A DNA stretch of 52,323 bases from VFZS01 sp964353255 (GTDB lineage: Bacteria > Acidobacteriota > Terriglobia > Bryobacterales > Bryobacteraceae). The notes beneath the pieces are model-generated. The model made no database searches. It had not been told where the DNA came from and saw only the letters and a list, made by a program, of their open reading frames with translations. Position numbers and translations under genes: made by a program. Below are positions 40,466 to 49,130 of the stretch, piece by piece (the first letter of the stretch is position 1; each line of letters begins with the position of its first letter). Where the stretch lies: NCBI GenBank assembly GCA_964353255.1, contig CAYGVJ010000015.1, positions 1 to 52,323 of the forward strand, in the 5' to 3' direction.

Positions 40466-42508
40466 GTGAAGGTTTACGAGGGCAAGGACATACGGAATGT
40501 CGGTTTGATCGGGCACGGCCACAGCGGGAAAACCTCGCTGGCTGCGGCCTTGTTGTACGCCGCGGGAGCCACCACCCGGCTGACGCGCGTCGATGAGGGC
40601 AACACGGTCACCGATTTCGACGACGACGAGATCCAGCGCAGGGTCACGATCTCGACGGGCTTGGCCTTCCTGGAATGGAAGAAGTGCAAGGTCAACCTGT
40701 TGGACACGCCGGGTTTCAACATCTTCATCAACGACACCCAGGCTTCGCTGGTGGCCGCGGACTCCGCCCTGGTGCTGGTGGACGGCATCGCGGGCGTCGA
40801 GGTGCAGACCGAGAAGGTCTGGCAGTTTGCCGACCAGTACGGGTTGCCCCGGGCCATTGTGATCAACAAGCTGGACCGTGAGCGCGCCAGCTTCGAGCGG
40901 GCGCTCGAGAGCATACAGGCCAACTTCGGCCGAGCCGCCGTTCCGATCCAGTTGCCGCTGGGGGCGGAGCGGGAGTTCCGGGGCGTCATCGACCTGATCC
41001 AGATGAAGGCTTACACTTACCAGGCCGAAGGGGACGGCAAGGGAACGCCGGGCCAGATCCCCGCCGATTTGGCCCAGACCGCACAGCAGGCGCACGAGGC
41101 TCTGGTCGAGATGGTTGCCGAGGGCGATGAGGCCCTGCTGGAGGAGTTCATCGACCAGGGCACGCTCTCGCCGGAGCACGTGCTGGAGGGTTTGCGGCAG
41201 GCCGTGCACGAGCGTAAGATCTTCCCGGTGTTGTGCGCTGCGGCCACGGCGGGCATCTGTTCGGACCTGCTCCTGGACTTCGTGGTTGCCAACTTCCCGG
41301 CCCCGGTTTCCCAGGGCCAGGCTGTTTCTGCCTTTGTTTTCAAAACGATAGCCGATCCTTTTGCCGGGCGCGTCTCGTATTTCAAGGTCTACTCCGGGGT
41401 GGTGAAAAACGATGCCGGCCTGCAAAACAGCCGCAGTGGGGCCAGCGAGCGCCTCTCCCACATTGGCTGCCTGATGGGCAAAGCCATCCAACCGGTCACC
41501 GAACTGCACGCGGGCGACATCGGGGCCGTCGCCAAGCTGAAGGAAACCCTCACCGGTGACACGCTTCACGAGAAGGGGTCTCCGGTTGCATACCCCCCGG
41601 TAAAGCTGCCGGAACCCTCGATCGCTTACGCCATCGAGGCCAAGTCGCGCCAGGATGAGGACCGCGTGGGCAATGCCGTACAGCGCATCCTCGAGGAAGA
41701 CCAGTCCCTGCGCTTCTACCGTGATCCGCAGACCAAGGAGTTTCTGCTGGCCGGCAGCGGGCAGCAGCACGTCGAGGTGATCGTCAGTCGCTTGAAGAAG
41801 CGCTACGGCGTGGACGTCACTCTCAAAGCTCCCAAGGTCGCCTACCGGGAAACCATCCGGGGTACCGCTGACGTCCAGGGCCGCCACAAGAAGCAGACCG
41901 GCGGCCACGGCCAGTTTGGGGATTGCCGCATCCGCATGGAGCCTCTCCCGCGGGGCGCCAAGTTCGAGTTCGTCAACGACATCTTCGGCGGCTCTATCCC
42001 GAGGAATTACATCCCGGCTGTGGAAAAGGGCATCATTGAAGCCGCTGGAGCCGGTTACCTGGCGGGCTACCCTGTGGTGGACTTCAGAGTCACCCTCTAC
42101 GACGGCTCTTACCATGACGTGGACTCCTCGGAGCTTTCCTTCAAGCTGGCGGCGCGCAAGGCCTTCAAGGCGGCCATGGAGGAGGCCAAGCCGGCGCTGC
42201 TCGAACCCATCATGAACGTCGAGATCCAGGCGCCGGTCGAATATGCCGGCGACCTGATGGGAGATCTCAACGGGCGGCGGGGCCGCATCTCAGGCATGGA
42301 CACGCGGGGCGGCACGCAGATCGTCCGCGCCCAGGTCCCTATGGCCGAGATGCTGAACTACCAGAACGACCTGATCTCGATGACCCAGGGCCGCGCTTCC
42401 TTCACCATGGAATTCAGCCACTACGACTTCGTCCCGCCGATGCTGGCCGACAAGATAGTCGCTGCGGCCAAGGCGGCCAAGGCGGGCGAGGCCGCGGAAG
42501 AGGAGTAG
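40466..42508 (+). CDS. EF-G-like translational GTPase (paralogue)
   Basis: 680 residues from GTG 40466. G domain: GHGHSGKTSLAAALLY (P-loop; normal EF-G has GHVDHGKT-type), LLDTPGFNIF (G3), INKLDRE (G4), then domains II-V (the C-terminal part QTGGHGQFGDCRI to AEMLNYQNDLISMTQGRASFT is like EF-G). The altered P-loop block is typical of the EF-G2/EF-G-like group, whose roles in translation are poorly defined. I would not call it the main fusA: no rps or tuf gene is near. Confidence 0.85.
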   Translation: MKVYEGKDIRNVGLIGHGHSGKTSLAAALLYAAGATTRLTRVDEGNTVTDFDDDEIQRRVTISTGLAFLEWKKCKVNLLDTPGFNIFINDTQASLVAADSALVLVDGIAGVEVQTEKVWQFADQYGLPRAIVINKLDRERASFERALESIQANFGRAAVPIQLPLGAEREFRGVIDLIQMKAYTYQAEGDGKGTPGQIPADLAQTAQQAHEALVEMVAEGDEALLEEFIDQGTLSPEHVLEGLRQAVHERKIFPVLCAAATAGICSDLLLDFVVANFPAPVSQGQAVSAFVFKTIADPFAGRVSYFKVYSGVVKNDAGLQNSRSGASERLSHIGCLMGKAIQPVTELHAGDIGAVAKLKETLTGDTLHEKGSPVAYPPVKLPEPSIAYAIEAKSRQDEDRVGNAVQRILEEDQSLRFYRDPQTKEFLLAGSGQQHVEVIVSRLKKRYGVDVTLKAPKVAYRETIRGTADVQGRHKKQTGGHGQFGDCRIRMEPLPRGAKFEFVNDIFGGSIPRNYIPAVEKGIIEAAGAGYLAGYPVVDFRVTLYDGSYHDVDSSELSFKLAARKAFKAAMEEAKPALLEPIMNVEIQAPVEYAGDLMGDLNGRRGRISGMDTRGGTQIVRAQVPMAEMLNYQNDLISMTQGRASFTMEFSHYDFVPPMLADKIVAAAKAAKAGEAAEEE

Positions 42509-42634
42509 GGGCCGGGCATGGCCGCCCCCGGGGTGCGTCCAGCCGGACGCTTGACCGCCCCATTCCAGTTGGGGTAAAGTCTTAGTTTCAAACGTGACAA
42601 GCCTGAATGCCGCACCCTTACTGCCAGGGGAGGA

Positions 42635-44242
42635 ATGAGGCGTCCTAAGGGACTGACATCCCGGATCTGGCTCCTGGCGCTGGCTGGCGGGTTGATCGGC
42701 TGCGTGGCGCCGAAACCGCCGTCGCTTCGAGCCTTCTTCCTCCCACCCGCTCCCAAGCCGCCTGAGCCGCGGTTTGTGACCCCCGACCCGCCGCGCCTGG
42801 AGGGGCTCGCCGACCTTCGCGCCCTGCCCATGTTGCTGGAAGCGATCCCGGAAGGCGGCACTTATCCGGCCCGTATCGACAGCCTGATCCGTGAGGCGGA
42901 GTGGCACTTCCTGGCCGGCCGGAAGCACTACCAGGAAGGCGAGTTGGATGCCGCCCGGCTCCGGTTCGATCAGGCGATAGATGTGCTGCTGGCGGCCCCC
43001 GAGCGGGCTCCGGATCGCGCCCGGGCGGAGCGCAAGCTCGAAAAGCTGGTCGAAGCCATCCACGGCCTGGACCTGGCCGGGCTTGGGGCGGGGGACACCA
43101 CGTCGGAGCCCGGCTTTCAGAAGCCTCCCCTGGAGGACATCCCGCAGTTGACCTTTCCGGTTGACCCCACCCTCAGGAACAAGGTGCTCGAGGAGGTGCG
43201 AGCCACGGTTTCTCAGCTCCCCCTGGAAGCCAATGACGCGGTCTTGTCCTACGTCCAGTACTTCTCCTCCCTGCGTGGCCGCAAGATTCTGGCCCACGGG
43301 CTCCGCCGCGCCGGGCGCTATCGCTCCTTGATCCAGCGGATTCTGGACGAGGAGGGCTTGCCGCAGGAGTTGATCCACATGGCCCAGGCCGAATCCGGAT
43401 TTCAGCCCAGGGCGGTCTCCCGACAGCGGGCCACCGGCATGTGGCAGTTCATCCGCAACCGGGGGCGGGAATACGGCCTGATGCAGTCCATTTACGCCGA
43501 TGACCGCCTGGATCCGGAGAAGTCCACGCGGGCCGCGGCTCGCCACCTGCGCGACCTGTATCACCACTTCGGAGACTGGTACCTGGCCCTGGCCGCTTAC
43601 AACGCCGGCCCGGTGGTCATCGACCGGGCTGTCGAGCGCACCGGCTACGTCGATTTCTGGGAGTTGCGACGGCGCAGCGTGTTGCCCCGCGAGACGGCGA
43701 ATTACGTGCCCATTGTCCTGGCCATGATTATCGTAACCAAGAACGCGCGGCAGTACGGCTTGGAGGGCCTCGAGGTGGAGTCGCCGCTGGAGTACGACAC
43801 GGTCGAGATCACCTCCGCGACGCACCTTTTGTTGATCTCTGACCTGGCCGGATGCACCGTCGCCCAGGTGCGCGACCTCAACCCTGCCCTGCTGAAGAAC
43901 ATCGCGCCGCCGGGCTACACGCTGCACGTTCCGCGAGGCAGTGGCGCCGCGGTGAGCGCCGCCCTGGAGACCGTTCCCGCCGAGCGGCGCGCCTCCTGGC
44001 GCGTGCACCGGCTCAGCGAGGGCGAAAGCCTGGCGGGCGTGGCGCAACGGTATCGCGTCACGGCCAGCTCGATACTGGCGGCCAACCGGTCGCCGGCGGG
44101 CGGGCCGGAGGCTGGCGACTTGCTGCTGATACCGACCGCCGCGCCGCTGTTCAAGGCCCCCGCCAGAGCCGCTTCCGCCCGCCGCGCCGCCCGCAAGCCG
44201 GCCTCCGCGAAACCAGCCACCGTTCAGCGCGCCTCACTGTGA
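42635..44242 (+). CDS. MltD-like lytic transglycosylase lipoprotein with LysM
   Basis: 535 residues. A lipoprotein signal (LLALAGGLIGC) is followed by a Pro-rich region, helical repeats (about 70-200), an SLT domain (about 225-390) with the catalytic Glu in MAQAESGFQPRAVSRQRATG, the MWQFI motif and AAYNAGP, and a C-terminal LysM-type domain (VHRLSEGESLAGVAQRYRVT) ending in an Ala/Lys-rich tail. It would cleave peptidoglycan glycan strands non-hydrolytically from the outer-membrane side. Confidence 0.92.
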   Translation: MRRPKGLTSRIWLLALAGGLIGCVAPKPPSLRAFFLPPAPKPPEPRFVTPDPPRLEGLADLRALPMLLEAIPEGGTYPARIDSLIREAEWHFLAGRKHYQEGELDAARLRFDQAIDVLLAAPERAPDRARAERKLEKLVEAIHGLDLAGLGAGDTTSEPGFQKPPLEDIPQLTFPVDPTLRNKVLEEVRATVSQLPLEANDAVLSYVQYFSSLRGRKILAHGLRRAGRYRSLIQRILDEEGLPQELIHMAQAESGFQPRAVSRQRATGMWQFIRNRGREYGLMQSIYADDRLDPEKSTRAAARHLRDLYHHFGDWYLALAAYNAGPVVIDRAVERTGYVDFWELRRRSVLPRETANYVPIVLAMIIVTKNARQYGLEGLEVESPLEYDTVEITSATHLLLISDLAGCTVAQVRDLNPALLKNIAPPGYTLHVPRGSGAAVSAALETVPAERRASWRVHRLSEGESLAGVAQRYRVTASSILAANRSPAGGPEAGDLLLIPTAAPLFKAPARAASARRAARKPASAKPATVQRASL

Positions 44243-44340
44243 GCCGGATTCCGGCTGTAATTTTTTTCGCTTCGCTCTTGCCTTCCCCTCAAAACGAGTT
44301 ATTCTATGTGTTGACCAAGCTGGCACAGGAGGCCTGAGAA

Positions 44341-44916
44341 ATGTTTGATGACTTCATGCTCGCTCGCGTTGGCGACGAGCGCGATGACCTTGAGTTCACT
44401 GAAGAGCACGTGGAGCTGGAATCCGAGCTGGAAGAGTACGGCGCCGAGCAAGAGGAAGAAGAGGAAGTGCCTGTCGGCGCGGCTCTGGTCGGGCCCGCCC
44501 CCGTGCTGCCCCCGCCGGTGGCGGCGGCCAAGCCCGCGCCGCCAGCCAAGAAGGTGACCGCCAAGGCGGCCGTACGCAAGGCGGTCCCCACGAAAGCTCC
44601 GGCCGAGAAGGCGGCGGTAATAGCTCCGGCCGAGAAGGCGGCGGTGAAAGCGCCGGCCAAGAAGGCGGCGGTGAAAGCTCCGGCCAAGAAGGCGCCGGTA
44701 ATAGCGCCGGCCAAGAAGGCGGCGGTAATAGCGCCGGCCAAGAAGGCGCCGGTAATAGCTCCGGCCAAGAAGGCGCCGGTAATAGCTCCGGCCAAGAAGG
44801 CGGCGGTGAAAGCCCCGGCCAAGAAGGCGGCGCCCAAGAAAGCCGCTCCCAAGAAGGCCGCCAAGAAGGCCGCGCCCAAGAAGGTTGCCAAGAGGAAGCC
44901 CGCGCGGAAGAAGTAG
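44341..44916 (+). CDS. Histone H1-like Lys/Ala/Pro repeat protein
   Basis: 191 residues. The first 45 residues are strongly acidic (LEFTEEHVELESELEEYG, then EEEEE), the rest is a Lys/Ala/Pro tail with 8 tandem units of 9 residues of the form KKA[A/P]V[I/K]APA, ending in KRKPARKK. The tail resembles eukaryotic H1 and bacterial H1-like DNA-binding proteins; a DNA-binding role is likely but the acidic head is unusual. Repeat copies are nearly identical in DNA, so the copy number is probably variable between strains. Confidence 0.8.
   Translation: MFDDFMLARVGDERDDLEFTEEHVELESELEEYGAEQEEEEEVPVGAALVGPAPVLPPPVAAAKPAPPAKKVTAKAAVRKAVPTKAPAEKAAVIAPAEKAAVKAPAKKAAVKAPAKKAPVIAPAKKAAVIAPAKKAPVIAPAKKAPVIAPAKKAAVKAPAKKAAPKKAAPKKAAKKAAPKKVAKRKPARKK
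44605..44820 (+). repeat. Eight 27-bp tandem repeats
   Basis: Uninterrupted 27-base units starting AAGAAGGCGGCGGTAATAGC (or GAG-, GTGAAAGC variants), all in frame inside the histone-like gene. Confidence 0.9.
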
Positions 44917-44925
44917 CCCGGCAGC

Positions 44926-45138
44926 TCAGGGTCTGAGCGGCGCGCGGCACCGCTGATACAGCTCCAGCAGAGCCTCTGTGTATTCTTCCGGGCTCCGGCT
45001 CGATTTGCCCGTGTACCCGGGGGCGGGTGCGCCCTTCGCATAGCCAGTAGCGAGCGCCACGAACTTCATCAACTCCAGAGCGACCTCCCCCGGGCTGCGC
45101 ACTGGCGGATGCCAATTGCCTGCATAGCCTTCACCCAT
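44926..45138 (-). CDS. Small hypothetical protein
   Basis: 70 residues. ATG 45138 has a GAGGAGG site 9 bases before it; an in-frame TTG at 45144 is closer to the site but less likely. The product is soluble and helical in the middle (GEVALELMKFVALATGYAKG, EEYTEALLELYQRC). No family recognised. It is divergent from the HipA-like gene with only 50 bases between, so they may share a control region. Confidence 0.6.
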   Translation of the reverse strand: MGEGYAGNWHPPVRSPGEVALELMKFVALATGYAKGAPAPGYTGKSSRSPEEYTEALLELYQRCRAPLRP

Positions 45139-45188
45139 CGGCAAAGACCTCCTCAGTTTGTGGTAGAAAACTAGGGTACTTCATCGAG

Positions 45189-46022
45189 ATGCCCATCAAC
45201 GCCTGCGGCTATGTCCGGAAAATGCGCGGGGGCGCCCAGTCGCACCTGGTGCGGGCCGAGGACGGGCACTTCTACGTGGTCAAGTTTCAGAACAATCCCC
45301 AGCACCGCCGCATCCTCATCAACGAGTGGCTGGCGGCGGAGTTCCTCCGCTACCTCCAGATCCTTACCCCGGAGACCGCCGTGATCTACCTCTCGGCTGG
45401 TTTCCTGGCCGCGCACCCGGACGTTGCCGTCCAACTGGGGGCGCGGAGCGTAGGGGTCGAACCCGGCTGGCACTTCGGTTCCCGCTACCCCGGCGACCCT
45501 GATCGCGTGGCGGTCTACGACTTCCTTCCGGACGCGTTGCTCGGCCAGGTGATTAACTTGGTGGAGTTCCTGGGCATGCTGGTGTTCGACAAGTGGACCG
45601 CCAATGCCAACGGCCGCCAGTCGGTCTTCTTCCGCACCCGCTTCACCAACTGGTCCCCGAGGAACGACGCCCCGCCGGTGCGCGAGGGCTTCGTCGCCAG
45701 CATGATCGACCACGGCTTCGCTTTCAACGGACCTTGCTGGGATTATCCCGATGCGCCCCTGCACGGCCTTTACCACCGGCCCCTGGTCTACGAGCAGGTC
45801 ACAGGGCTTGAGGGCTTCCAACCCTGGCTCGATCAGGTGGTCAACTTCCCCGAGGAGGTGGTCGATCAGGCCTACAAGCGGGTTCCACTGCAATGGCTTG
45901 ACGGTGAGGACCGAGCCTTGGAGGACCTGCTCGAGAAGCTGCTTGATCGGCGCCAGCGTGTTCCTGACCTCCTCGAGAGCTGCCGCCGCGCGCGCCCGGC
46001 GTTGTTCCCCAACTGGCGGTAG
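45189..46022 (+). CDS. HipA-like kinase domain protein
   Basis: 277 residues. It resembles the short HipA-like kinases: lysine-containing strand FYVVKFQNNPQHRRILINEW, catalytic-type loop LVFDKWTANANGRQ (Asp and Asn ligands, as in HipA's DxxxxN) and a metal-binding MIDHGFAFNG. HipA phosphorylates a tRNA synthetase in toxin systems; this shorter type has no HipB-like partner here and its target is unknown. It lies 145 bases before the ubiquitin-like operon, in the same direction. Confidence 0.72.
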   Translation: MPINACGYVRKMRGGAQSHLVRAEDGHFYVVKFQNNPQHRRILINEWLAAEFLRYLQILTPETAVIYLSAGFLAAHPDVAVQLGARSVGVEPGWHFGSRYPGDPDRVAVYDFLPDALLGQVINLVEFLGMLVFDKWTANANGRQSVFFRTRFTNWSPRNDAPPVREGFVASMIDHGFAFNGPCWDYPDAPLHGLYHRPLVYEQVTGLEGFQPWLDQVVNFPEEVVDQAYKRVPLQWLDGEDRALEDLLEKLLDRRQRVPDLLESCRRARPALFPNWR

Positions 46023-46166
46023 GGGCGATCGGCGGCGACAGTTAGTGATCGGGATTAAGTCAGCACGCCTAATTCGTTGATTCCCGGCGAGATATCTTGA
46101 CGCCCGGCAGGTGATCGGGCTGGCAAATCTGCCGCCTGCCCTGAGGCTGCCTCACCATGGTCTTGA

Positions 46167-46685
46167 ATGGCACATCTCTGGGCAACAGACGACGCGGGGC
46201 AGTGGGCGGTCCTGCCGCTCGAAGGTGGAGCTCTGGATCTGCGGGCCATCCCTCCCCGCGCGGCGGCTCCGAAGGATCACGGCGGTGGGGAGGCCGCGTT
46301 GCTGATCGGCTGTGGCGCGGCCGGCTGGGCACTGCTAGCGGGTGCTGCGGCGGGGGTTTCGGTCAACGGCTTGCCGCTGGTGACCGGCATCCGCGCGTTG
46401 CGTGACCGGGACGAGGTGCGCATCGGCGAAGCGGAGCCGGTCTTTTTCTCCACCGAGAGTCTGGCCGCGGTTGAGCCGTTCCCCGGCGCCGGCCGTGCCA
46501 TCTTCTGTCCGCGCTGCAAGCAGGAGATCCCCGTCGGAGCCAGCGCCGTCAGGTGCCCGCAGTGTGGCGTCTGGCACCACCAGACCGAGGAGTTGCCCTG
46601 CTTCTCCTACGCGCCGACCTGTGCGCTGTGCCCCCAGAAGACGGAGCTGGGCGCCGGCTTTCAATGGACACCGGAGGAGATGTGA
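46167..46685 (+). CDS. FHA-like plus RING-like zinc-finger protein, candidate E3
   Basis: 172 residues. Residues about 45-100 (VSVNGLPLVTGIRALRDRDE, then VFFSTES) look like an FHA-type beta-sandwich. The C-terminal part is a cysteine-rich module: Cys114-x2-Cys117, Cys130-x2-Cys133, His137/His138, Cys145, Cys152-x2-Cys155, spaced like prokaryotic RING-type treble-clef domains. RING proteins bind E2 enzymes, so this is a candidate E3 ligase or adaptor, inferred mainly from its place at the head of the operon. The start ATG 46167 lacks a clear ribosome site; an alternative start cannot be excluded. Stop is 2 bases before the E1 ATG. Confidence 0.7.
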   Translation: MAHLWATDDAGQWAVLPLEGGALDLRAIPPRAAAPKDHGGGEAALLIGCGAAGWALLAGAAAGVSVNGLPLVTGIRALRDRDEVRIGEAEPVFFSTESLAAVEPFPGAGRAIFCPRCKQEIPVGASAVRCPQCGVWHHQTEELPCFSYAPTCALCPQKTELGAGFQWTPEEM

Positions 46686-46687
46686 CC

Positions 46688-47740
46688 ATGTCCGGGAAAC
46701 GTGTGACCGTGGTGGGCGCGGGCGGGAACATCGGCTCGCACCTGGTGTCTCACCTGGCCCGAATGCCCGGTCTGGAACGGGTGACCCTGGTTGACCGAGA
46801 CCGCTACGAACTGGGGAACTTGGCGGGGCAGGACATTGAGCCGCGGGATGTCGGAGGCGCCAAGGCGCTGGTCCAGGCGCGGCGCCTGCGGCGGATCAAT
46901 CCCCTGCTGCGGGTGGAGGCGGTGGTGGCGGCGGTCGAGGACGTGCCTCTGGGGCGACTGCGCGCCGATGTGATTCTGGCCTGCTTGGACTCCCTCCGGG
47001 CCCGGCAGTACGTCAACGAGGCGGCCTGGCGGTTGGGTGCGCCGTGGATTGACGCAGGGGTCCGCGGCGACGGCCTGCTGGCGCGGATGAACGCCTACGT
47101 TCCCGGCGATGCTGCCGGCCCGTGTTTGGAATGCGCCTGGTCGGAGGCCGACTACGCGGCGCTGGAGCAGGTTTATCCGTGCCGGGGCGCCGAAGCGCCT
47201 GCGCCCTCACGGTCTCCCTCGGCGCTGGGGGCGCTGGCGGCCTCGCTCCAAGCTCTGGAGTGCCAGGAATTGCTGGGCGGGAAGGCTGAAGCGGTGGCTG
47301 CGGGTCGTCAAGTCACCATCGACGCCCGCTGGCACAAGCACTACGTGACCACTATCCGGCGGAATCCCAAGTGCCGGTTCGATCACGAGAACTGGCGGGT
47401 TGAGGCGCTCGAGTGCCACCCCGGACGCTTCACTGTTCGGGAGGCGCTGGATCTGGGCGGCGAGATCCGGGTGGATGGGACGCCGTTTGTGCGGCGCCTG
47501 GTCTGCATGGGGTGCGGCTACCGGCGGCGGGTCGGGCTGCGGCTGCTACGCCCGCGGGCGCCGGGGTGCCCCGAGTGCGGGCGCACGCTGGTGGCGCCCG
47601 GTTCCGACCGGCTGGTCCGGCTGGACGCCAGCCTGCCGGCTCGCTGGCTCTCGCGGTCGCTAGCCAGCCTGGGTCTTCGGGCGGGCGACGTGTTCGGCGG
47701 CGGCGATCGCTACTTCGAGATTGTCACAGAGGAGGGCTAA
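46688..47740 (+). CDS. E1-like ubiquitin-activating enzyme (ThiF fold) with zinc ribbon
   Basis: 350 residues. Adenylation domain: VVGAGGNIGSHLVSHL (residues 8-23; Gly10, Gly12, Gly13), LVDRDRYELGNLAGQ (Asp36, Asp38, Asn44), DVILACLDSLRARQYVN. The E1-type helix PSALGALAASLQALECQELLGG follows. Cysteine pairs PCLEC (146/149) and later CMGC (273/276) and CPEC (294/297) form structural zinc sites; candidates for the E2-transfer cysteine are Cys165, Cys192 or Cys229, which I cannot rank. It would adenylate the C-terminal Gly of the ubiquitin-like protein and pass it to the E2. The canonical NLxRQ Arg is Gly here. ATG 46688 is preferred over one further upstream. Confidence 0.88.
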   Translation: MSGKRVTVVGAGGNIGSHLVSHLARMPGLERVTLVDRDRYELGNLAGQDIEPRDVGGAKALVQARRLRRINPLLRVEAVVAAVEDVPLGRLRADVILACLDSLRARQYVNEAAWRLGAPWIDAGVRGDGLLARMNAYVPGDAAGPCLECAWSEADYAALEQVYPCRGAEAPAPSRSPSALGALAASLQALECQELLGGKAEAVAAGRQVTIDARWHKHYVTTIRRNPKCRFDHENWRVEALECHPGRFTVREALDLGGEIRVDGTPFVRRLVCMGCGYRRRVGLRLLRPRAPGCPECGRTLVAPGSDRLVRLDASLPARWLSRSLASLGLRAGDVFGGGDRYFEIVTEEG

Positions 47741-48267
47741 TGGCGGACAAGGTCTTGGAAGCGTTCCTCCGGCGGCAGTACGAGGAGGGCGTGCGACTGG
47801 CGGAATCGAGCGATCTGCTCGGGCTGCTCGCGCTGGGCGGCGACCCGCCGCGGGACTACATCGCCCAGTTCCGCTGTAAGGGCCTGGTGCGCGACTCGGC
47901 CGGGAAGGTTGACGAGGCCGACTGCTTCGAGGTCCTCATCCAGTTCCCGCCGGATTACCTGCGGCGCGCGGAGCCGGCCGAGGTGCTGACCTGGTTGGGC
48001 CCGCGGGAGGTTTTCCATCCCAACATCAGCAACCGGGGGCCGGTGGTGTGCATCGGGCGGCTGGCGCCGGGAACCTCGCTGGCGGATATGCTCTACCAGC
48101 TCTACGAGATCATCTCGTACCAGAAGGTCACCCCGCGCGAGGACGACGCGCTGAACAAGGAAGCCTGCGGCTGGGTCCGGAACAATCCCGACCGGCTGCC
48201 CGTGGACAGCCGTCCGCTGAAACGGCGAACCTTGAAGATCACCGGGGAGGCGTTGTGTACCGCGTAA
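47740..48267 (+). CDS. E2-like ubiquitin-conjugating enzyme (UBC fold)
   Basis: 175 residues. The core signature is REVFHPNISNRGPVVCIGRL: HPN at 93-95 and the catalytic Cys104, followed by SLADMLYQLYEIISYQKV, the E2 helix after the active site. Upstream strands FEVLIQFPPDYLRRAEPAEV match the UBC fold. The Asn of HPN and the Cys are both kept, so it should be active. It overlaps the E1 stop by one base and is a single-domain protein, unlike E1-E2 fusions found in some phage-defence systems. Confidence 0.9.
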   Translation: MADKVLEAFLRRQYEEGVRLAESSDLLGLLALGGDPPRDYIAQFRCKGLVRDSAGKVDEADCFEVLIQFPPDYLRRAEPAEVLTWLGPREVFHPNISNRGPVVCIGRLAPGTSLADMLYQLYEIISYQKVTPREDDALNKEACGWVRNNPDRLPVDSRPLKRRTLKITGEALCTA

Positions 48268-49130
48268 TGAGAGCGCGCGCCATCGAGTGCTTGGCCAAGT
48301 GCGTCCCCGGCCTGGAACCGGCCGGGGAGATGCGCTGGAGCTTCGCGCTGGCCAACGGCCGCGCGTTGCCGGTGACTGCCTCGATCGAAGAGGGCTGGCT
48401 GGCGCTGGAGGCGCCGCTGGAGGAGGCGGCCGCGGGCACGCCGCTGTTCCGGCTACTCGAGTGGAACGGCCAACTGGACGGCCCCGGCAAGTTCGTGGCA
48501 GTTTCCGGAGGCGCCCTTCAGCTGCGGGCGGAGATTGCTTTGGATGAAGCGGTAGACATCGCCGGCCGCCTGCACGAGAGCTGTGCGGGCTTCCGGGCGG
48601 CGCTGGGCCGCTCGCACGGCGAGTCGCCCGCGACGCACGCGGTGATTGGCCCGGGCCCGATCGAGGCGGGGGGCGCGCAGCTTCGGCAGGCGCTGGGCGA
48701 GTCCGGGTGGGCGTTTACGGAGCGCGCCGGCGGCCGGCTGGCGGTCGAGTTGGAAGCCCGCGAGGGCTTCTATCAGGCGTTGGTGGAACAGCGCGGGGTA
48801 GGCGGAGTCCGCCTCTGGGTGGAACTGGCGCGCGCCCAGGCGCTCTCCGCGGCCAGCCGCCAGGCATTGGGGCTGCTGCTGCTGACTGCCGGCGGGGCGC
48901 TCCGGCCGGCGCGCGGGGCCGCGGAAGCCAGCGACGGCCAGATGGCCCTCCGCCTGGAGGTGGATTTCGCTACGCCGCCCGGGGCTGCCGAACTTGGTCA
49001 TGCGCTCGCGGCTCTGTCGGTGGGCTGCCGCTTGTGCGGCGAGGAGGTCAAGCTCTTGGAGGACGAGAGCATTGCGGGTCGCTATCTGAGGATCCGCCAT
49101 TCATCAACCAAAGAAGGAGAGAACCTATGA
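48255..49130 (+). CDS. Two-domain protein of unknown function in the conjugation operon
   Basis: 291 residues. GTG 48255, 5 bases after a GGGGAGG site and inside the end of the E2 gene, is a better start than the ATG at 48267. The sequence looks like two related alpha/beta domains (about 1-110 and 140-290): MRWSFALANGRALPVTASIE with RLLEWNGQLDG, then GWAFTERAGGRLAVELEA with RLWVELARAQ. Both recall the fold of type III chaperones or YbjN-like proteins, but I do not recognise the family. Its stop overlaps the UBL start, so it is part of the operon and perhaps binds one of its proteins. Confidence 0.75.
   Translation: MYRVMRARAIECLAKCVPGLEPAGEMRWSFALANGRALPVTASIEEGWLALEAPLEEAAAGTPLFRLLEWNGQLDGPGKFVAVSGGALQLRAEIALDEAVDIAGRLHESCAGFRAALGRSHGESPATHAVIGPGPIEAGGAQLRQALGESGWAFTERAGGRLAVELEAREGFYQALVEQRGVGGVRLWVELARAQALSAASRQALGLLLLTAGGALRPARGAAEASDGQMALRLEVDFATPPGAAELGHALAALSVGCRLCGEEVKLLEDESIAGRYLRIRHSSTKEGENL

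Noticed and set aside
40466..42508. Main elongation factor G (fusA)
   Set aside because: The P-loop motif differs from normal EF-G and the usual ribosomal-protein/tuf neighbours are absent, so a paralogue is more likely.
44605..44820. CRISPR-like or VNTR non-coding repeat
   Set aside because: The 27-base units keep the reading frame of the histone-like gene, so they are coding tandem repeats.
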